A DNA stretch of 64,000 nt, taken from assembly GCA_964466185.1 (NCBI GenBank), contig CAYXMS010000003.1, positions 1 through 64,000 of the forward strand, in the 5' to 3' direction. Below the pieces are notes generated by a model that ran no database searches, had not been told where the DNA came from, and was given only the letters and a program-made list of their open reading frames with translations. Shown here piece by piece: positions 41,981 to 50,843 of the stretch (positions are counted from its first letter, which is position 1; the number at the start of each line of letters is the position of its first letter). The DNA comes from CAZTYI01 sp964466185 (GTDB taxonomy: Bacteria > Chlamydiota > Chlamydiia > Chlamydiales > SM23-39). The translations under genes and the position numbers were made by a program.

Positions 41981-42910
41981 TTAAGCAGCTGCTTTTTCTT
42001 TCTTTTTAACAATATATCCTTGTTTGAGTTCTTCTTGATAATGGATCCAGAGTCCTAGGATTACTATGCATGTTGAACCCAGAATAATTAAAGATGGTTT
42101 TTCGCCTAGAATTAGCCAACTGCTTAGGGATGCAAAAAAAGGGGAAAGCAGTCCCATGAAAGACATAAATGTAGCGGTAAATTTTTTAAGCAGGTAGCCA
42201 TAAAGGTTGTAACCTAAGATATTGGAGATGCTAATAATAACTAAGGTGCCTGCTAGAAAAGGAGCAATATGGCCTGTTGCGACAGGGACGGGTTGCCAAG
42301 TGTCTATAAAAAAAGAATGAATTAAAGCCAAAGCCCCGCCAAAAAGCATGCTTGATCCATTGGCATTAAGCGGTGACAAGTGGTGGTCCTTGACTAGAAT
42401 ACGCAGTAAAATCCAGCTATAAACGGCAAAAAGAGCGGCTCCTACAACAGATAGTTCTGCTAAAGAAACTGAAAAAAAATTGCCGCTTAAAAATTCGTTT
42501 TTCGATTGCATGTATAAAGCAGGTAAAATGCCGCAAAATCCAACGAACATGCCGAGCCATTTTTTGGGGGTCATTTTTTCTTTAAAGTGTATGTAGGAAA
42601 AAAAAGCAGCAAAAAAGGGCGACAAACTATATATAAAACAAGTTTTGGAGGCGCTTAAATATTTCAGTCCCCAAAATTCTAAAATATTAACTAGATAAAT
42701 GTTTAAAAAGCCTAAGATTAAAACAGCTGTCAGCTGTTTTTTATTTAGCTTTAGGGGTTTTTTCTTAAATATGAGATAGCCCAAAATAATAAAAGCTGCA
42801 ATTAACATACGAACAGCAGTTAAAAAAACAGGAGTCGAATAAGCCAAAGTCATTTTGCTGATAGCAAAAACAGAAGACCACATAGCAAAAAGAAAAACTA
42901 CTAAAAACAT
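41981..42910 (-). CDS. EamA/DMT-family transporter
   Basis: 309 residues with ten membrane helices in two EamA halves. Typical parts are PVFLTAVRMLIAAFIILGY in the first half, NILEFWGLKYLSASKTCFIY, and TFMSFMGLLSPFFASLSSWL with EKPSLIILGSTCIVILGLW in the second. Members export or import metabolites such as amino acids, nucleotides or S-adenosylmethionine; Chlamydiales and Rickettsiales use EamA proteins for SAM uptake. The substrate here is not deducible. It is a single gene on the minus strand with a 296-base AT-rich leader in which I see nothing else. Confidence 0.85.
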   Translation of the reverse strand: MFLVVFLFAMWSSVFAISKMTLAYSTPVFLTAVRMLIAAFIILGYLIFKKKPLKLNKKQLTAVLILGFLNIYLVNILEFWGLKYLSASKTCFIYSLSPFFAAFFSYIHFKEKMTPKKWLGMFVGFCGILPALYMQSKNEFLSGNFFSVSLAELSVVGAALFAVYSWILLRILVKDHHLSPLNANGSSMLFGGALALIHSFFIDTWQPVPVATGHIAPFLAGTLVIISISNILGYNLYGYLLKKFTATFMSFMGLLSPFFASLSSWLILGEKPSLIILGSTCIVILGLWIHYQEELKQGYIVKKKEKAAA

Positions 42911-43206
42911 AAATTACATCCTTAGTTTTATTTTGGGTTTTAGGCTTTAAGTTATTGTATCATTCTAAAAATATAAATTTTTTAAAAAATGTATTTTTAG
43001 GTTCAAAATTTTCATATATTATACCTTGAAATAATAAGATTGGCAATCTTTTAAGTTTGTCGATGTATTGGATAAATAGAAAAAGCGGCTGAGTGAATAG
43101 AAAATGATTATTAGATTAAAAATAATTTTTTAATAAAAAAAAAGATAAAAAACTAGTCTTTTTTAGTCTGTTGAAGTAGCCTGTAAAGGTATTTTTTTAA
43201 AAAGCA

Positions 43207-43671
43207 GTGAGAAAAATGGTCGGGTTTGTAAATATTTTTCGTAAAGTAAAAATTTTAAAAAAAAGTTTTTTTTGGTTTTTAGTATTCATATTTATTCCTT
43301 ATGTTTATTTGGCTGCTGTAGAAGGGGATTTTTATCATGTCTGTGTTCAGGACAGTGAAAAATCTTTTGCCATAAATCTAAAAAGTGAAAAAATGTATTC
43401 TACGGCTCGTTATTTGCAAGTGGTATATTTGAAATTAAAATTGCCGATGAATGGTGAAAAAGGGTTGATTTCTGCAAAACTGGAAATAGATTATTCAGCG
43501 CCAACGTCTTCAGTAATCGGTTCCTTTCGAGGCGTATTGGAATTTTTTAAAGGGGTTTCCCTTCCCAAGCTGGTGCCTGGTAAATATATGCTAGTTTTAG
43601 ACTCTATGGTTTATGGAATAATAGACATTTCTAAAAAAGGTGTTTTTTTCCAGTCTTTTATTGAATATTGA
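43207..43671 (+). CDS. unrecognised secreted or anchored protein
   Basis: 154 residues from GTG 43207, or 151 from the ATG at 43216; neither has a clear ribosome site. A hydrophobic signal at about residues 20-40 (FFWFLVFIFIPYVYLAAV) precedes a soluble domain. The domain looks beta-rich (AINLKSEKMYSTARYLQVVY, AKLEIDYSAPTSSVIGSF, KYMLVLDSMVYGIIDI). I know no family for it. It lies between the EamA gene and the yhhQ-tgt unit, with AT-rich gaps on both sides, so context gives no role. Confidence 0.5.
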   Translation: MRKMVGFVNIFRKVKILKKSFFWFLVFIFIPYVYLAAVEGDFYHVCVQDSEKSFAINLKSEKMYSTARYLQVVYLKLKLPMNGEKGLISAKLEIDYSAPTSSVIGSFRGVLEFFKGVSLPKLVPGKYMLVLDSMVYGIIDISKKGVFFQSFIEY

Positions 43672-43811
43672 AAGTGTAATATTAATAGTGTATTATTAAG
43701 TTCTTTATTGTTTGTGATGTCGTATTAGTTTAATTCCTATGTATTTAATGCATCAGTAATTATTATATAGAATTGTTATTTTTATTTTATTAATTTATTT
43801 GAAGCTTTTTT

Positions 43812-44486
43812 ATGAATGAGTTGATTTTTGGCAGTCATTTATTGGTAAATCTGGTTTTTTTACTAGGCGCTTTAAGATTTGGTAAAAAAACACTTATGAT
43901 TTTTTTTGTTTTAGAATCTTTATTAGCGAATATTTTCGTACTCAAACAAATTTCTTTGTTTGGTCTGAGCTTGACGGCTTCTGATGTTTATGTCGTGGGA
44001 GCTATTTTAGCTTTAAACCTGTTGCAAGAATATTTTGGTAAAAAGGAAGCAAAAAAAGCGGTTTTTTTAGCTTTTTTTGCTATGACTTTATTTACAGTGA
44101 TGTCGCAGCTGCATTTGTATTATCTGCCAAGTCCGGCAGATTTTGCAGCTTCAGCTTATAGCACGATTTTAAAACTTATGCCCAGGCTAGCTGTTTTTTC
44201 CGTGCTGGTTTTTTTAATAGTTCAGAAAGTAGATCTGGAAGTTTTTGCTTTTTTGAAAAAAAAATGTGCCAAAAGTTTCTTTTTGCGTTTGGGAGGAGCT
44301 AGCATTGTCTCCCAATCTATAGATACTGTTTTGTTTAGTTTATTGGCTTTATATGGGCAGCTAGAAAAGATTTCTCACGTCATATTATTTGCTCTTGTTA
44401 TTAAATATTTTTCGATTCTGACCTCGTCTTTAATAATTGCGTTTTTAAAACCAATTAAACCTTTGCAAGGTCAGTATGAAATTTGA
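43812..44486 (+). CDS. yhhQ: queuosine precursor transporter (YhhQ/QPTR family)
   Basis: 224 residues with six membrane helices of the vitamin-uptake-like COG1738 family. Recognisable parts are SLFGLSLTASDVYVVGAILA, LNLLQEYFGKKEAKKA and the C-terminal GGASIVSQSIDTVLFSLLAL. E. coli YhhQ takes up preQ0/preQ1; in C. trachomatis the homologue is reported to import queuine. It overlaps tgt by 11 bases, so transporter and enzyme are made together, which strongly supports a salvage role. Confidence 0.93.
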   Translation: MNELIFGSHLLVNLVFLLGALRFGKKTLMIFFVLESLLANIFVLKQISLFGLSLTASDVYVVGAILALNLLQEYFGKKEAKKAVFLAFFAMTLFTVMSQLHLYYLPSPADFAASAYSTILKLMPRLAVFSVLVFLIVQKVDLEVFAFLKKKCAKSFFLRLGGASIVSQSIDTVLFSLLALYGQLEKISHVILFALVIKYFSILTSSLIIAFLKPIKPLQGQYEI

Positions 44487-45597
44487 AATTTTGCACCAGT
44501 CTCAAAAATCTAAAGCCCGCATTGGCAGAATCCATACTCCTCATGGAATTATTGATACTCCTAATTTTGTAGCTGTTGGAACTAATGGTACAATTAAAGC
44601 TTTAGACAGCGAAATGGTGAAAAAGATCGGCCTTCAGCTGATGTTTTGCAATACCTACCATTTGCTGCTGCAGCCAGGAGCGGAAGTAGTAGCAAGCGCC
44701 GGCGGTTTGCATAAGTTTATGCAAAGAAAACAGCCGATTATCACCGATTCAGGAGGATTCCAGGTATTTTCCTTGGCCTACGGCTCTGTAGCGGAAGAGC
44801 TCAAAAGTAAAGGTCAGAAAAAATTGGATCGCTTAGTTTTAAAAATATCAGAAGACGGTGTTTTATTTCGCTCTTATCGAGATGGAAGCAAAATTTTACT
44901 GTCTCCTGAAAGTTCTATTGCAGCCCAAAAAAAGTTGGGCGCCGACATTATTATTCCCTTCGATGAATTGCCCCCATATCATTTGGACTATCGGAAATTG
45001 GAAGAATCTTTAGAGAGAACCCATCGCTGGGAAAAAAGATCTTTAGAAGCCCATTTAAAAAATGTTAAAAATCAGGCTATGTATGCTGTAATTCATGGAG
45101 GCATTAATAAAGATTTGAGAAAAAAAAGCTGTAATTATTTAGAAAAACTGCCTTTTGATGGTTTTGCTATAGGAGGTTCTGTTGGTAAAAATAAAGACGA
45201 AATGGTGGAAATGCTTTCTTTTACATTGCCTTTTTTACCGAAGAACAAACCTAATCATCTTTTGGGGATTGGAGATTTGGAGTCTTTGACCAGATCAATT
45301 CCTTTGGGTATTGATACTTTTGATAGTTCTTACCCGACACGCGCAGCGCGACATGGCATGATTTTAACGAAAAGAAAAATATTAAAAATTTCTAGAACGG
45401 CATACGCGTTAGATTTCAGACCTTTGGAACAAGACTGCTCCTGCTATGTCTGTCAAAATTATTCCAGGGCTTATTTGAATCATTTATTTAAGGCCTCTGA
45501 ACTGACGGCTTATATGCTGGCTACGGTCCATAACCTGCATTTCATGGTCAGATTAATGGCGGACTTTCGAGAAAAAATTGCCGATGATCTAATCTGA
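44476..45597 (+). CDS. tgt: tRNA-guanine transglycosylase
   Basis: 373 residues. It exchanges G34 for a queuine-type base in tRNAs with GUN anticodons. Asp91 in ITDSGGFQVF and the nucleophile Asp280 in GIDTFDSSYPTR are in place. The zinc site CSCYVC plus a later Cys/His is complete. The substrate-recognition loop differs from the preQ1-using bacterial form: E. coli reads GGLAVGE, here residues 233-238 read GGSVGK, one residue shorter and without the Glu. No queC/D/E/F or queA gene is present in the window. Coupled to yhhQ, this fits direct salvage of imported queuine. Confidence 0.95.
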   Translation: MKFEILHQSQKSKARIGRIHTPHGIIDTPNFVAVGTNGTIKALDSEMVKKIGLQLMFCNTYHLLLQPGAEVVASAGGLHKFMQRKQPIITDSGGFQVFSLAYGSVAEELKSKGQKKLDRLVLKISEDGVLFRSYRDGSKILLSPESSIAAQKKLGADIIIPFDELPPYHLDYRKLEESLERTHRWEKRSLEAHLKNVKNQAMYAVIHGGINKDLRKKSCNYLEKLPFDGFAIGGSVGKNKDEMVEMLSFTLPFLPKNKPNHLLGIGDLESLTRSIPLGIDTFDSSYPTRAARHGMILTKRKILKISRTAYALDFRPLEQDCSCYVCQNYSRAYLNHLFKASELTAYMLATVHNLHFMVRLMADFREKIADDLI

Positions 45598-46045
45598 TCC
45601 GGTTTATTTTTTACTTCAAAAATTTTCTCTTTTAGAGCATTATTTTATTTTTATTATAAGGTAAGTTAAATTGCTTTAGTCAATCACCCCTCCCTAAAGG
45701 GAGAGGCTTGAGCCGTGAGGAACAAGGGAAACTGGTTGATTAGGGAGCACAAAGGAAACTTTATGCAGCAGTTGGTTAGAAGAGATTACATACACACCTT
45801 GGAATGTTTTAGCCGGTGGCTGTTCGCAAGTTCCAAGCTCTGTGGTTGGCGGTTAAATGTCGTGAGGGGTAAAGGCTGTGCTGCCAGCTTAAAAATGCTT
45901 TCCAACAATCTCGATGCGACTTTAACCGCAGAGGGAGGCGGGACAGAACTTTATGCTTTTGCATATCTTTATTGTTTCTGCCCTAATTTTTTAACAATTA
46001 ACGGAGGGGCAGCATTTCTTCCAACATTGAAAGAAGTTGGTTTCC
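45598..46045. other. G+C-richer intergenic stretch with an IS200/IS605 right-end-like hairpin
   Basis: This gap between tgt and mdh is visibly richer in G+C than its surroundings from about 45685 to 45950. At 45687-45706 the plus strand has CCCCTCCC-TAAA-GGGAGAGG; read on the minus strand this is a CTTTAG-type hairpin followed by GGTGATTGAC, as in the copy at 21086. The minus-strand sequence just upstream ends in a frame VPHGSSLSL-stop. A long frame (from GTG 45715, 119 codons) is open on the plus strand, but it shows no known family and runs into mdh. The stretch may be the tail of a lost TnpB-type element or its RNA. A second hairpin, CTGCCC/GGGCAG, lies at about 45979-46013. Confidence 0.45.
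45681..45709 (-). repeat. dispersed hairpin, IS200/IS605 right-end-like (copy 4)
   Basis: On the minus strand CCTCTCCC, loop TTTA, GGGAGGGG, then TGATTGAC. Seven of eight stem pairs match. The last ten bases equal those of the copy at 21086. Confidence 0.5.
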
Positions 46046-47053
46046 ATGCTGTCGGTTTTTATGAAGGAAGTTAAAAGGATTGCAGTAACCGGCGGGGGAG
46101 GGCAGATAGGCTATAGCTTGCTTTTTAGAATCGCTGCAGGAGATCTGCTGGGAAAAGATCAGCCAATCGAACTTTGCATGCATGATATTGAAGAAAATGT
46201 CAGCTCGCTTTTAAAGGGAGTTGCCATGGAATTAGAGGATAGCTGTTATCCGCTTTTGAAAAAGATTGTTATCAGTTCTAATTTAGAAACAGTTTTTGAA
46301 GGGGTAGATATTGCTATTTTAGTAGGAGCCAAGCCTAGGGGTCCTGGAATGCAGAGAAAAGATTTAATTCAGGACAACGCTGCTTTTTTTCGAATGCAGG
46401 GACATGCTTTAAATTGTGTTGGCAAACAAAATGCCTTAGTTTTTGTAGTCGGCAATCCTTGTAATACCAATTGCTTAATAGCTCTTCATCATGCGCCGAA
46501 TTTGTGTAGGAATAATTTTCATGCTATGACTAGACTGGATCAAAACAGGGCGGTTTTTCAGCTGTCTGAAAAAGCTCAAGTTGACTTTGAAAAAGTTAAA
46601 AAAGTTGCGGTTTGGGGAAATCATTCTAATACTTTGGTAGTTGATTGTTTTAATGCTGAAATTGATGGAAAGCCTCTTTTACAAAAAATTACAGATACAA
46701 AATGGCTGGAAAACGAGTTTTTGCAAATTATTCAGCAAAGAGGAGCTGAGATTATTAAAATGCGGAAAAAATCGTCGGCAGCTTCTGCAACCCAGGCTAT
46801 TTTGGATGGGATTAATTCTATTTTAAGTCTTACTGAAAAAAATAATTTTTATTCTTCCTCTGTTTTATCGGATCATAATCCATATGGCATTGAAGAGGAT
46901 CTGATTTTTTCTTTTCCCATTAAAACCGACCGCAATTTAAGCTGGAAAATTGTGACGAACTTAAAAATTAATAGTTTTTTAGAAGAAAAAATAAAAATTT
47001 CGGAAAAAGAACTGATATTAGAAAGGGATGCAGTTGCACATTTGTTAAAATAA
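46046..47053 (+). CDS. mdh: malate dehydrogenase
   Basis: 335 residues from ATG 46046, which has the purine-rich AAAGAAG (46030-46036) before it; ATG 46061 and TTG 46037 are alternatives and the conserved region starts at 46073. It interconverts malate and oxaloacetate with NAD. The nucleotide loop is VTGGGGQIGYSLLF. Substrate-binding and catalytic parts are GAKPRGPGMQRKDL, VVGNPCNTNC, MTRLDQNRA and the catalytic His in VWGNHSNT. It belongs to the cytosolic-type group also seen in Chlamydia. No other TCA gene is near. Confidence 0.93.
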   Translation: MLSVFMKEVKRIAVTGGGGQIGYSLLFRIAAGDLLGKDQPIELCMHDIEENVSSLLKGVAMELEDSCYPLLKKIVISSNLETVFEGVDIAILVGAKPRGPGMQRKDLIQDNAAFFRMQGHALNCVGKQNALVFVVGNPCNTNCLIALHHAPNLCRNNFHAMTRLDQNRAVFQLSEKAQVDFEKVKKVAVWGNHSNTLVVDCFNAEIDGKPLLQKITDTKWLENEFLQIIQQRGAEIIKMRKKSSAASATQAILDGINSILSLTEKNNFYSSSVLSDHNPYGIEEDLIFSFPIKTDRNLSWKIVTNLKINSFLEEKIKISEKELILERDAVAHLLK

Positions 47054-47109
47054 CAAACAAAAAACTAGAAAATGCCCGAAAAACAGTAACGGGAGGTATT
47101 AAGTTTATC

Positions 47110-47787
47110 ATGTTTATAAATAATTTGAAAATTGAATTGAAAAATAGCTGGTTTGGTTTTTGTTTTGTTTTTTTATTTATTTCGGCAATTTCCGCTCAGG
47201 CCATGAATACATTTTCTACTAAGACTGTTTTAATCGGCCAAAATGACAGCCAATTAGAAAAAAGTCTTGGCAAGAAAACAGTTGTCGTTTTGAAAACTAC
47301 AAAAGGTCGGATTGATATTTTGCTCTGGCCTGATATAGCCCCTTTAGCTTGTGAGAACTTTGAAAGATTAGTGGAAAAAGGATATTATGATGGTGTTTTA
47401 TTTCATCGTGTAGTTAAAGATTTTATGATTCAAACAGGCGATCCTACAGGTACTGGCAAAGGCGGAAAATCCATTTGGGGAAAACCGTTTAAAAATGAAA
47501 TTAATTCCCATGTAAAATTTCATAAAGCAGGATTGGTGGCTATGGCTAACAGCGGGCCTGATACCAATGGTTCGCAGTTTTTTATTACTACCAGGCCCTC
47601 TCCTTGGTTAAATGGTAAATATACAATTTTTGGCGTTGTCTTAAGAGGCATGGGCGCTGTTGAAAAAATAGAAAATGTATCTGTTGATAATAAAGATCGT
47701 CCTTTGAAAAAGGAAAAAATTATTAAAGCTTATGTAACTAAGCGTTACGCTAGAAACAAAAATTATGCAAAAGATGGTGAATTATGA
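47110..47787 (+). CDS. exported cyclophilin-type peptidyl-prolyl isomerase
   Basis: 225 residues. An N-terminal signal (about residues 13-32, WFGFCFVFLFISAISAQA) sends it to the periplasm. The cyclophilin domain has LLWPDIAPLACENFERLVEK, VLFHRVVKDFMIQTGDPTG, AMANSGPDTNGSQFFITT and WLNGKYTIFG, including the catalytic Arg and the FFIT core. It assists folding of exported proteins. GGAGG lies 14 bases before the ATG, further than usual. It overlaps the next gene by 4 bases (ATGA). Confidence 0.92.
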   Translation: MFINNLKIELKNSWFGFCFVFLFISAISAQAMNTFSTKTVLIGQNDSQLEKSLGKKTVVVLKTTKGRIDILLWPDIAPLACENFERLVEKGYYDGVLFHRVVKDFMIQTGDPTGTGKGGKSIWGKPFKNEINSHVKFHKAGLVAMANSGPDTNGSQFFITTRPSPWLNGKYTIFGVVLRGMGAVEKIENVSVDNKDRPLKKEKIIKAYVTKRYARNKNYAKDGEL

Positions 47788-48593
47788 GTTTAAAAGATTT
47801 GGAATTTTGTTTTAACCGGGCTTTGCATTACACTTTTTCTAAAAAAAAGTTCTGGATGGTTTTTCCAGTTTTGATTCTTTGCGGAATTTTAGTAGTTTTT
47901 TGCCGGGCTTTAGCTTTGGGTTCGATTAGTTGGATTGCTCTTTCCATGATCTTTTTGCCGATTTTTCTCTGCGCCGGGATCTTGCTGGCTTTAGGAACTT
48001 TGCTTTGTAGGATTTATTATCATGAGGTGAAAAGTCTGACTTTTCATGTAAAGGAGATTTTTAGTAAGTCTTTAGATTTGATTATCGGTACTATTTATTT
48101 GTCTTTGCCTCCTATCCTGGTCTATCTTTTGCTTTGGGCTTTTGAAGGTGTGTTTATGCTTTTAAAGGAAATCCCGACAATCGGACAATATATGGGCGTA
48201 TTTTTATCGATTGCTCCTTTTTTGATTACGTTGGCTTCCATATTTTTGGTTATTTTTTCTTTTACCCTTTTGTTTTATGCCACACCTGTAATTGCTTTTC
48301 AGGAAAAAGAAAAACTGATTGTCTTTAAAAAAATCAGAGAGGTGACTAAAGAAAATATTTTCCGTTCGGCCATGCTTTTTATCCTTGCCATTTTGCCTTT
48401 GTTAGTTATTGTCGCTCTTTTAATCTTGGCAGCTTATATTACAAATTTGCATTATTCTCTAAGCCTTGATTTGTTAATGGTTACAATTAAATGGTTTTTT
48501 ATCATGTTGCCGTTTTGTTTTTTTATCAGTTTTGCCATTATTTTCTTTTTTAATTTTGCCTCCGAGAGTTATAACTTGCTTAGAAAGGGATAA
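47784..48593 (+). CDS. conserved polytopic membrane protein of unknown function
   Basis: 269 residues with six predicted helices, among them WMVFPVLILCGILVVFC, FLPIFLCAGILLALGTLL and LFILAILPLLVIVALLIL. A short charged loop precedes helix 5 (FQEKEKLIVFKKIREVTKE). The arrangement resembles DUF-type bacterial membrane proteins of the glycerophosphoryl-diester-related group, but I cannot name a family. It is translationally coupled to the exported cyclophilin, so an envelope role is plausible. Confidence 0.7.
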   Translation: MSLKDLEFCFNRALHYTFSKKKFWMVFPVLILCGILVVFCRALALGSISWIALSMIFLPIFLCAGILLALGTLLCRIYYHEVKSLTFHVKEIFSKSLDLIIGTIYLSLPPILVYLLLWAFEGVFMLLKEIPTIGQYMGVFLSIAPFLITLASIFLVIFSFTLLFYATPVIAFQEKEKLIVFKKIREVTKENIFRSAMLFILAILPLLVIVALLILAAYITNLHYSLSLDLLMVTIKWFFIMLPFCFFISFAIIFFFNFASESYNLLRKG

Positions 48594-48645
48594 TTACAAA
48601 AAAAGCTTTTTAGCAGTTTGAAAGTTTTATAAGTCAGGACTTAAA

Positions 48646-49437
48646 ATGAAAGCCCAGTTACTTTTTTTAGGAACAGGAGCATCTACCGGGATTCCTCAAA
48701 TTGGCTGTAACTGCGCTGTATGTAAATCAAAGTTTAAGAAAAATAAAAGACTCAGGCCCTCTGCCTTATTAAAAATCTCCGGCAAAAGAATTTTAATTGA
48801 TGTAGCCCCGGATTTTCGCGGGATGGCTCTGAAACATCGGATTAATCATCTGCATGGTCTGATATTAACCCATGTCCATTATGATCATATTGGCGGGCTG
48901 GATGATTTAAGAATTTATTATTTAGATGATAGAAAACCTATAGACTGTTTGCTTTCTGAAAGTTCTTATCGAGAATTGAAAAAACGCTACGGATATCTGT
49001 TTAAGAAAAAAGAGCATAAAACCTCTTTAAGTGTAGAGTTTGATTTTCAGGTTTTAAAAAAAACTTTTGGTTTTACTTATTTTCAAAACCTGGAAGTTGA
49101 ATATTTTTCTTATTTTCAAAAGAACATGAAAGTTACCGGCTATCGTTTTGGTGATTTGGCCTATATCACAGATATTTCAGAATATAGTCCGAAACTGATT
49201 AAAACTTTAAAAGGCGTTAAAACTTTAATTTTAAGTGCTCTTAGGGAAAATTTTTCTCCTGTGCATTTTAATTTTAAAAAAGCTTTGGCTTTTATTAAAA
49301 AAGTGCAGCCTGAGAAAGTCTATTTGACTCATTTGGCCCATGAAGTAGATCATAAAAAAGTTGAGCAAAAATTACCGCCAAATGTGTTTTTAGCTTTTGA
49401 CGGACTGCAAATTGAATTTAAATATGATAGAACATAA
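48646..49437 (+). CDS. metallo-beta-lactamase-fold hydrolase, PhnP-like
   Basis: 263 residues. It starts LLFLGTGASTGIPQIGCNC followed by AVC, the extra zinc-binding cysteine pattern of PhnP-type phosphodiesterases. The core metal motif is THVHYDHIGGLDDLR; further ligands are in DLAYITDISEY and YLTHLAHEVDH. PhnP cleaves cyclic phosphoribosyl phosphates, but without phn genes the role is more likely general cyclic phosphodiester hydrolysis. It overlaps hflX, a pair also found in Chlamydia. Confidence 0.88.
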   Translation: MKAQLLFLGTGASTGIPQIGCNCAVCKSKFKKNKRLRPSALLKISGKRILIDVAPDFRGMALKHRINHLHGLILTHVHYDHIGGLDDLRIYYLDDRKPIDCLLSESSYRELKKRYGYLFKKKEHKTSLSVEFDFQVLKKTFGFTYFQNLEVEYFSYFQKNMKVTGYRFGDLAYITDISEYSPKLIKTLKGVKTLILSALRENFSPVHFNFKKALAFIKKVQPEKVYLTHLAHEVDHKKVEQKLPPNVFLAFDGLQIEFKYDRT

Positions 49438-50707
49438 AAAAGCAATTTTAATCGGTTCTTTTCTTTTTCCTAAAAAGAAACTCCAATGCTGGGAAAATTT
49501 ATCAGAATTGAAAAATTTAAGCTTAACAGCAGGTTTTGAGCCTGTTCATGTTTTGGTCTGTTCTTTAAAAAAAATTGATTCCGCCACCTACATAGGTAAG
49601 GGTAAAGTTGCAGAATTAGCGGCTTTAGCTGAAAAAGAAGATCTGGATATTTTTATTTTTGACGATGAGCTCTCAGCTCATCAGCAGCGTAATTTGGAAA
49701 AAAAATTAAAGTTGCCCGTTATTGACCGTACTGAGCTGATTTTGGATGTTTTTGCTCAAAGAGCTAGGACTAAAGAAGCTAAAATCCAGGTGAAGCTGGC
49801 TCAGTATAAATATCAGTTACCTCGTCTTAAAAGAATGTGGACGCATCTGTCCCGTCAAAAAATTGGCGGCGGCGGCAGCGGCGGCTATTTAAAAGGAGAA
49901 GGGGAAAGACAAATCGAGATTGACAGGCGCATTATTAAAACTAAAATAGTTGAGCTGCAAAAGAAAATCGATGAAGTAAAAAACCATCGGGAAATTCAAA
50001 GAAGACAAAGACAAAAGCAAAATTTGCCGATGTTTGCTATCGTCGGTTATACAAATGCAGGGAAATCCACTCTTTTAAATGCTTTGACTAATGCCAAAGT
50101 TTTAATAGAAGATAAACTGTTTGCTACGCTAGATACTACTGTAAGAAAATATAGTATGGCTAGCGGCCAGGAGATACTTTTAGCCGATACCGTTGGTTTC
50201 ATTCGTAAACTGCCGCATACTTTAGTTGCTTCTTTTCGCTCTACTTTAGAAGAGTTGTCTTTTGCTGACGTGTTTTTGCATTTGATCGATGTTTCGCATC
50301 CGGAAGCTAAGAAGCAGGCCGAAAGTTCTTTAAACGTGATTAAAGAGCTTAACTTGCAAAATAAACCGATCATTACAGTTTTAAACAAAGTAGATCAGGT
50401 CAATGATCATAGAAAGATTTTCAATTTTAAAATTACCTATCCTTTGACAGTAGAGCTTTCTGCTTTGCAAAAAACCGGTTTTGAGAGGCTTTTAAAACTT
50501 ATGACAAAGCAAATTTCAGCTTTAAGAAAAAAAGTCTGTTTGAAAATTCCTCAAAGTCAATATAAATTAGCATCTCTATTAATGCGTTATGGTAAAATCC
50601 TGTCTAAACAATATAAAGGCAATGACATCTTTATAGAAGCAGATATTCCGTTTTTTTTAGAAAAGCAGCTTTTTTGTTTTAAAACTGTAAAATTTATTAG
50701 AAAATAA
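49424..50707 (+). CDS. hflX: ribosome-associated GTPase HflX
   Basis: 427 residues from ATG 49424, 14 bases inside the previous gene; a TTG at 49397 would add nine residues. HflX rescues or splits stalled ribosomes under stress. The N-terminal domain contains YIGKGKVAELAAL and DELSAHQQRNLE. The glycine-rich segment GGGGSGGYLKGEGERQIE is followed by G1 GYTNAGKSTLL, G3 LLADTVGFI and G4 LNKVDQ. A terminator follows. Confidence 0.95.
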   Translation: MIEHKKAILIGSFLFPKKKLQCWENLSELKNLSLTAGFEPVHVLVCSLKKIDSATYIGKGKVAELAALAEKEDLDIFIFDDELSAHQQRNLEKKLKLPVIDRTELILDVFAQRARTKEAKIQVKLAQYKYQLPRLKRMWTHLSRQKIGGGGSGGYLKGEGERQIEIDRRIIKTKIVELQKKIDEVKNHREIQRRQRQKQNLPMFAIVGYTNAGKSTLLNALTNAKVLIEDKLFATLDTTVRKYSMASGQEILLADTVGFIRKLPHTLVASFRSTLEELSFADVFLHLIDVSHPEAKKQAESSLNVIKELNLQNKPIITVLNKVDQVNDHRKIFNFKITYPLTVELSALQKTGFERLLKLMTKQISALRKKVCLKIPQSQYKLASLLMRYGKILSKQYKGNDIFIEADIPFFLEKQLFCFKTVKFIRK

Positions 50708-50755
50708 AGACCAAATATCTCCAATATTTTTGAAAAATTTACTTTTTAATAAAAA

Positions 50756-50780
50756 AAAAGCCCGCTTTTAACGGGCTTTT
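50756..50780. terminator. bidirectional terminator between hflX and marC
   Basis: AAAAGCCCG (50756-50764) pairs perfectly with CGGGCTTTT (50772-50780), loop CTTTTAA, with an A-run before and T-run within the stem end. Confidence 0.9.
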
Positions 50781-50843
50781 GCTTTAAACACTATTTTTTA
50801 TTAACAAATTTAAATGCTTTAATTTTTACAATGTTAAAAAAAA

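Noticed and set aside
45715..46074. 119-codon open frame before mdh as a gene
   Set aside because: It has no ribosome site, no recognisable fold, overlaps mdh and lies in a G+C-rich patch where stops are rarer, so I describe the region and do not call a gene.
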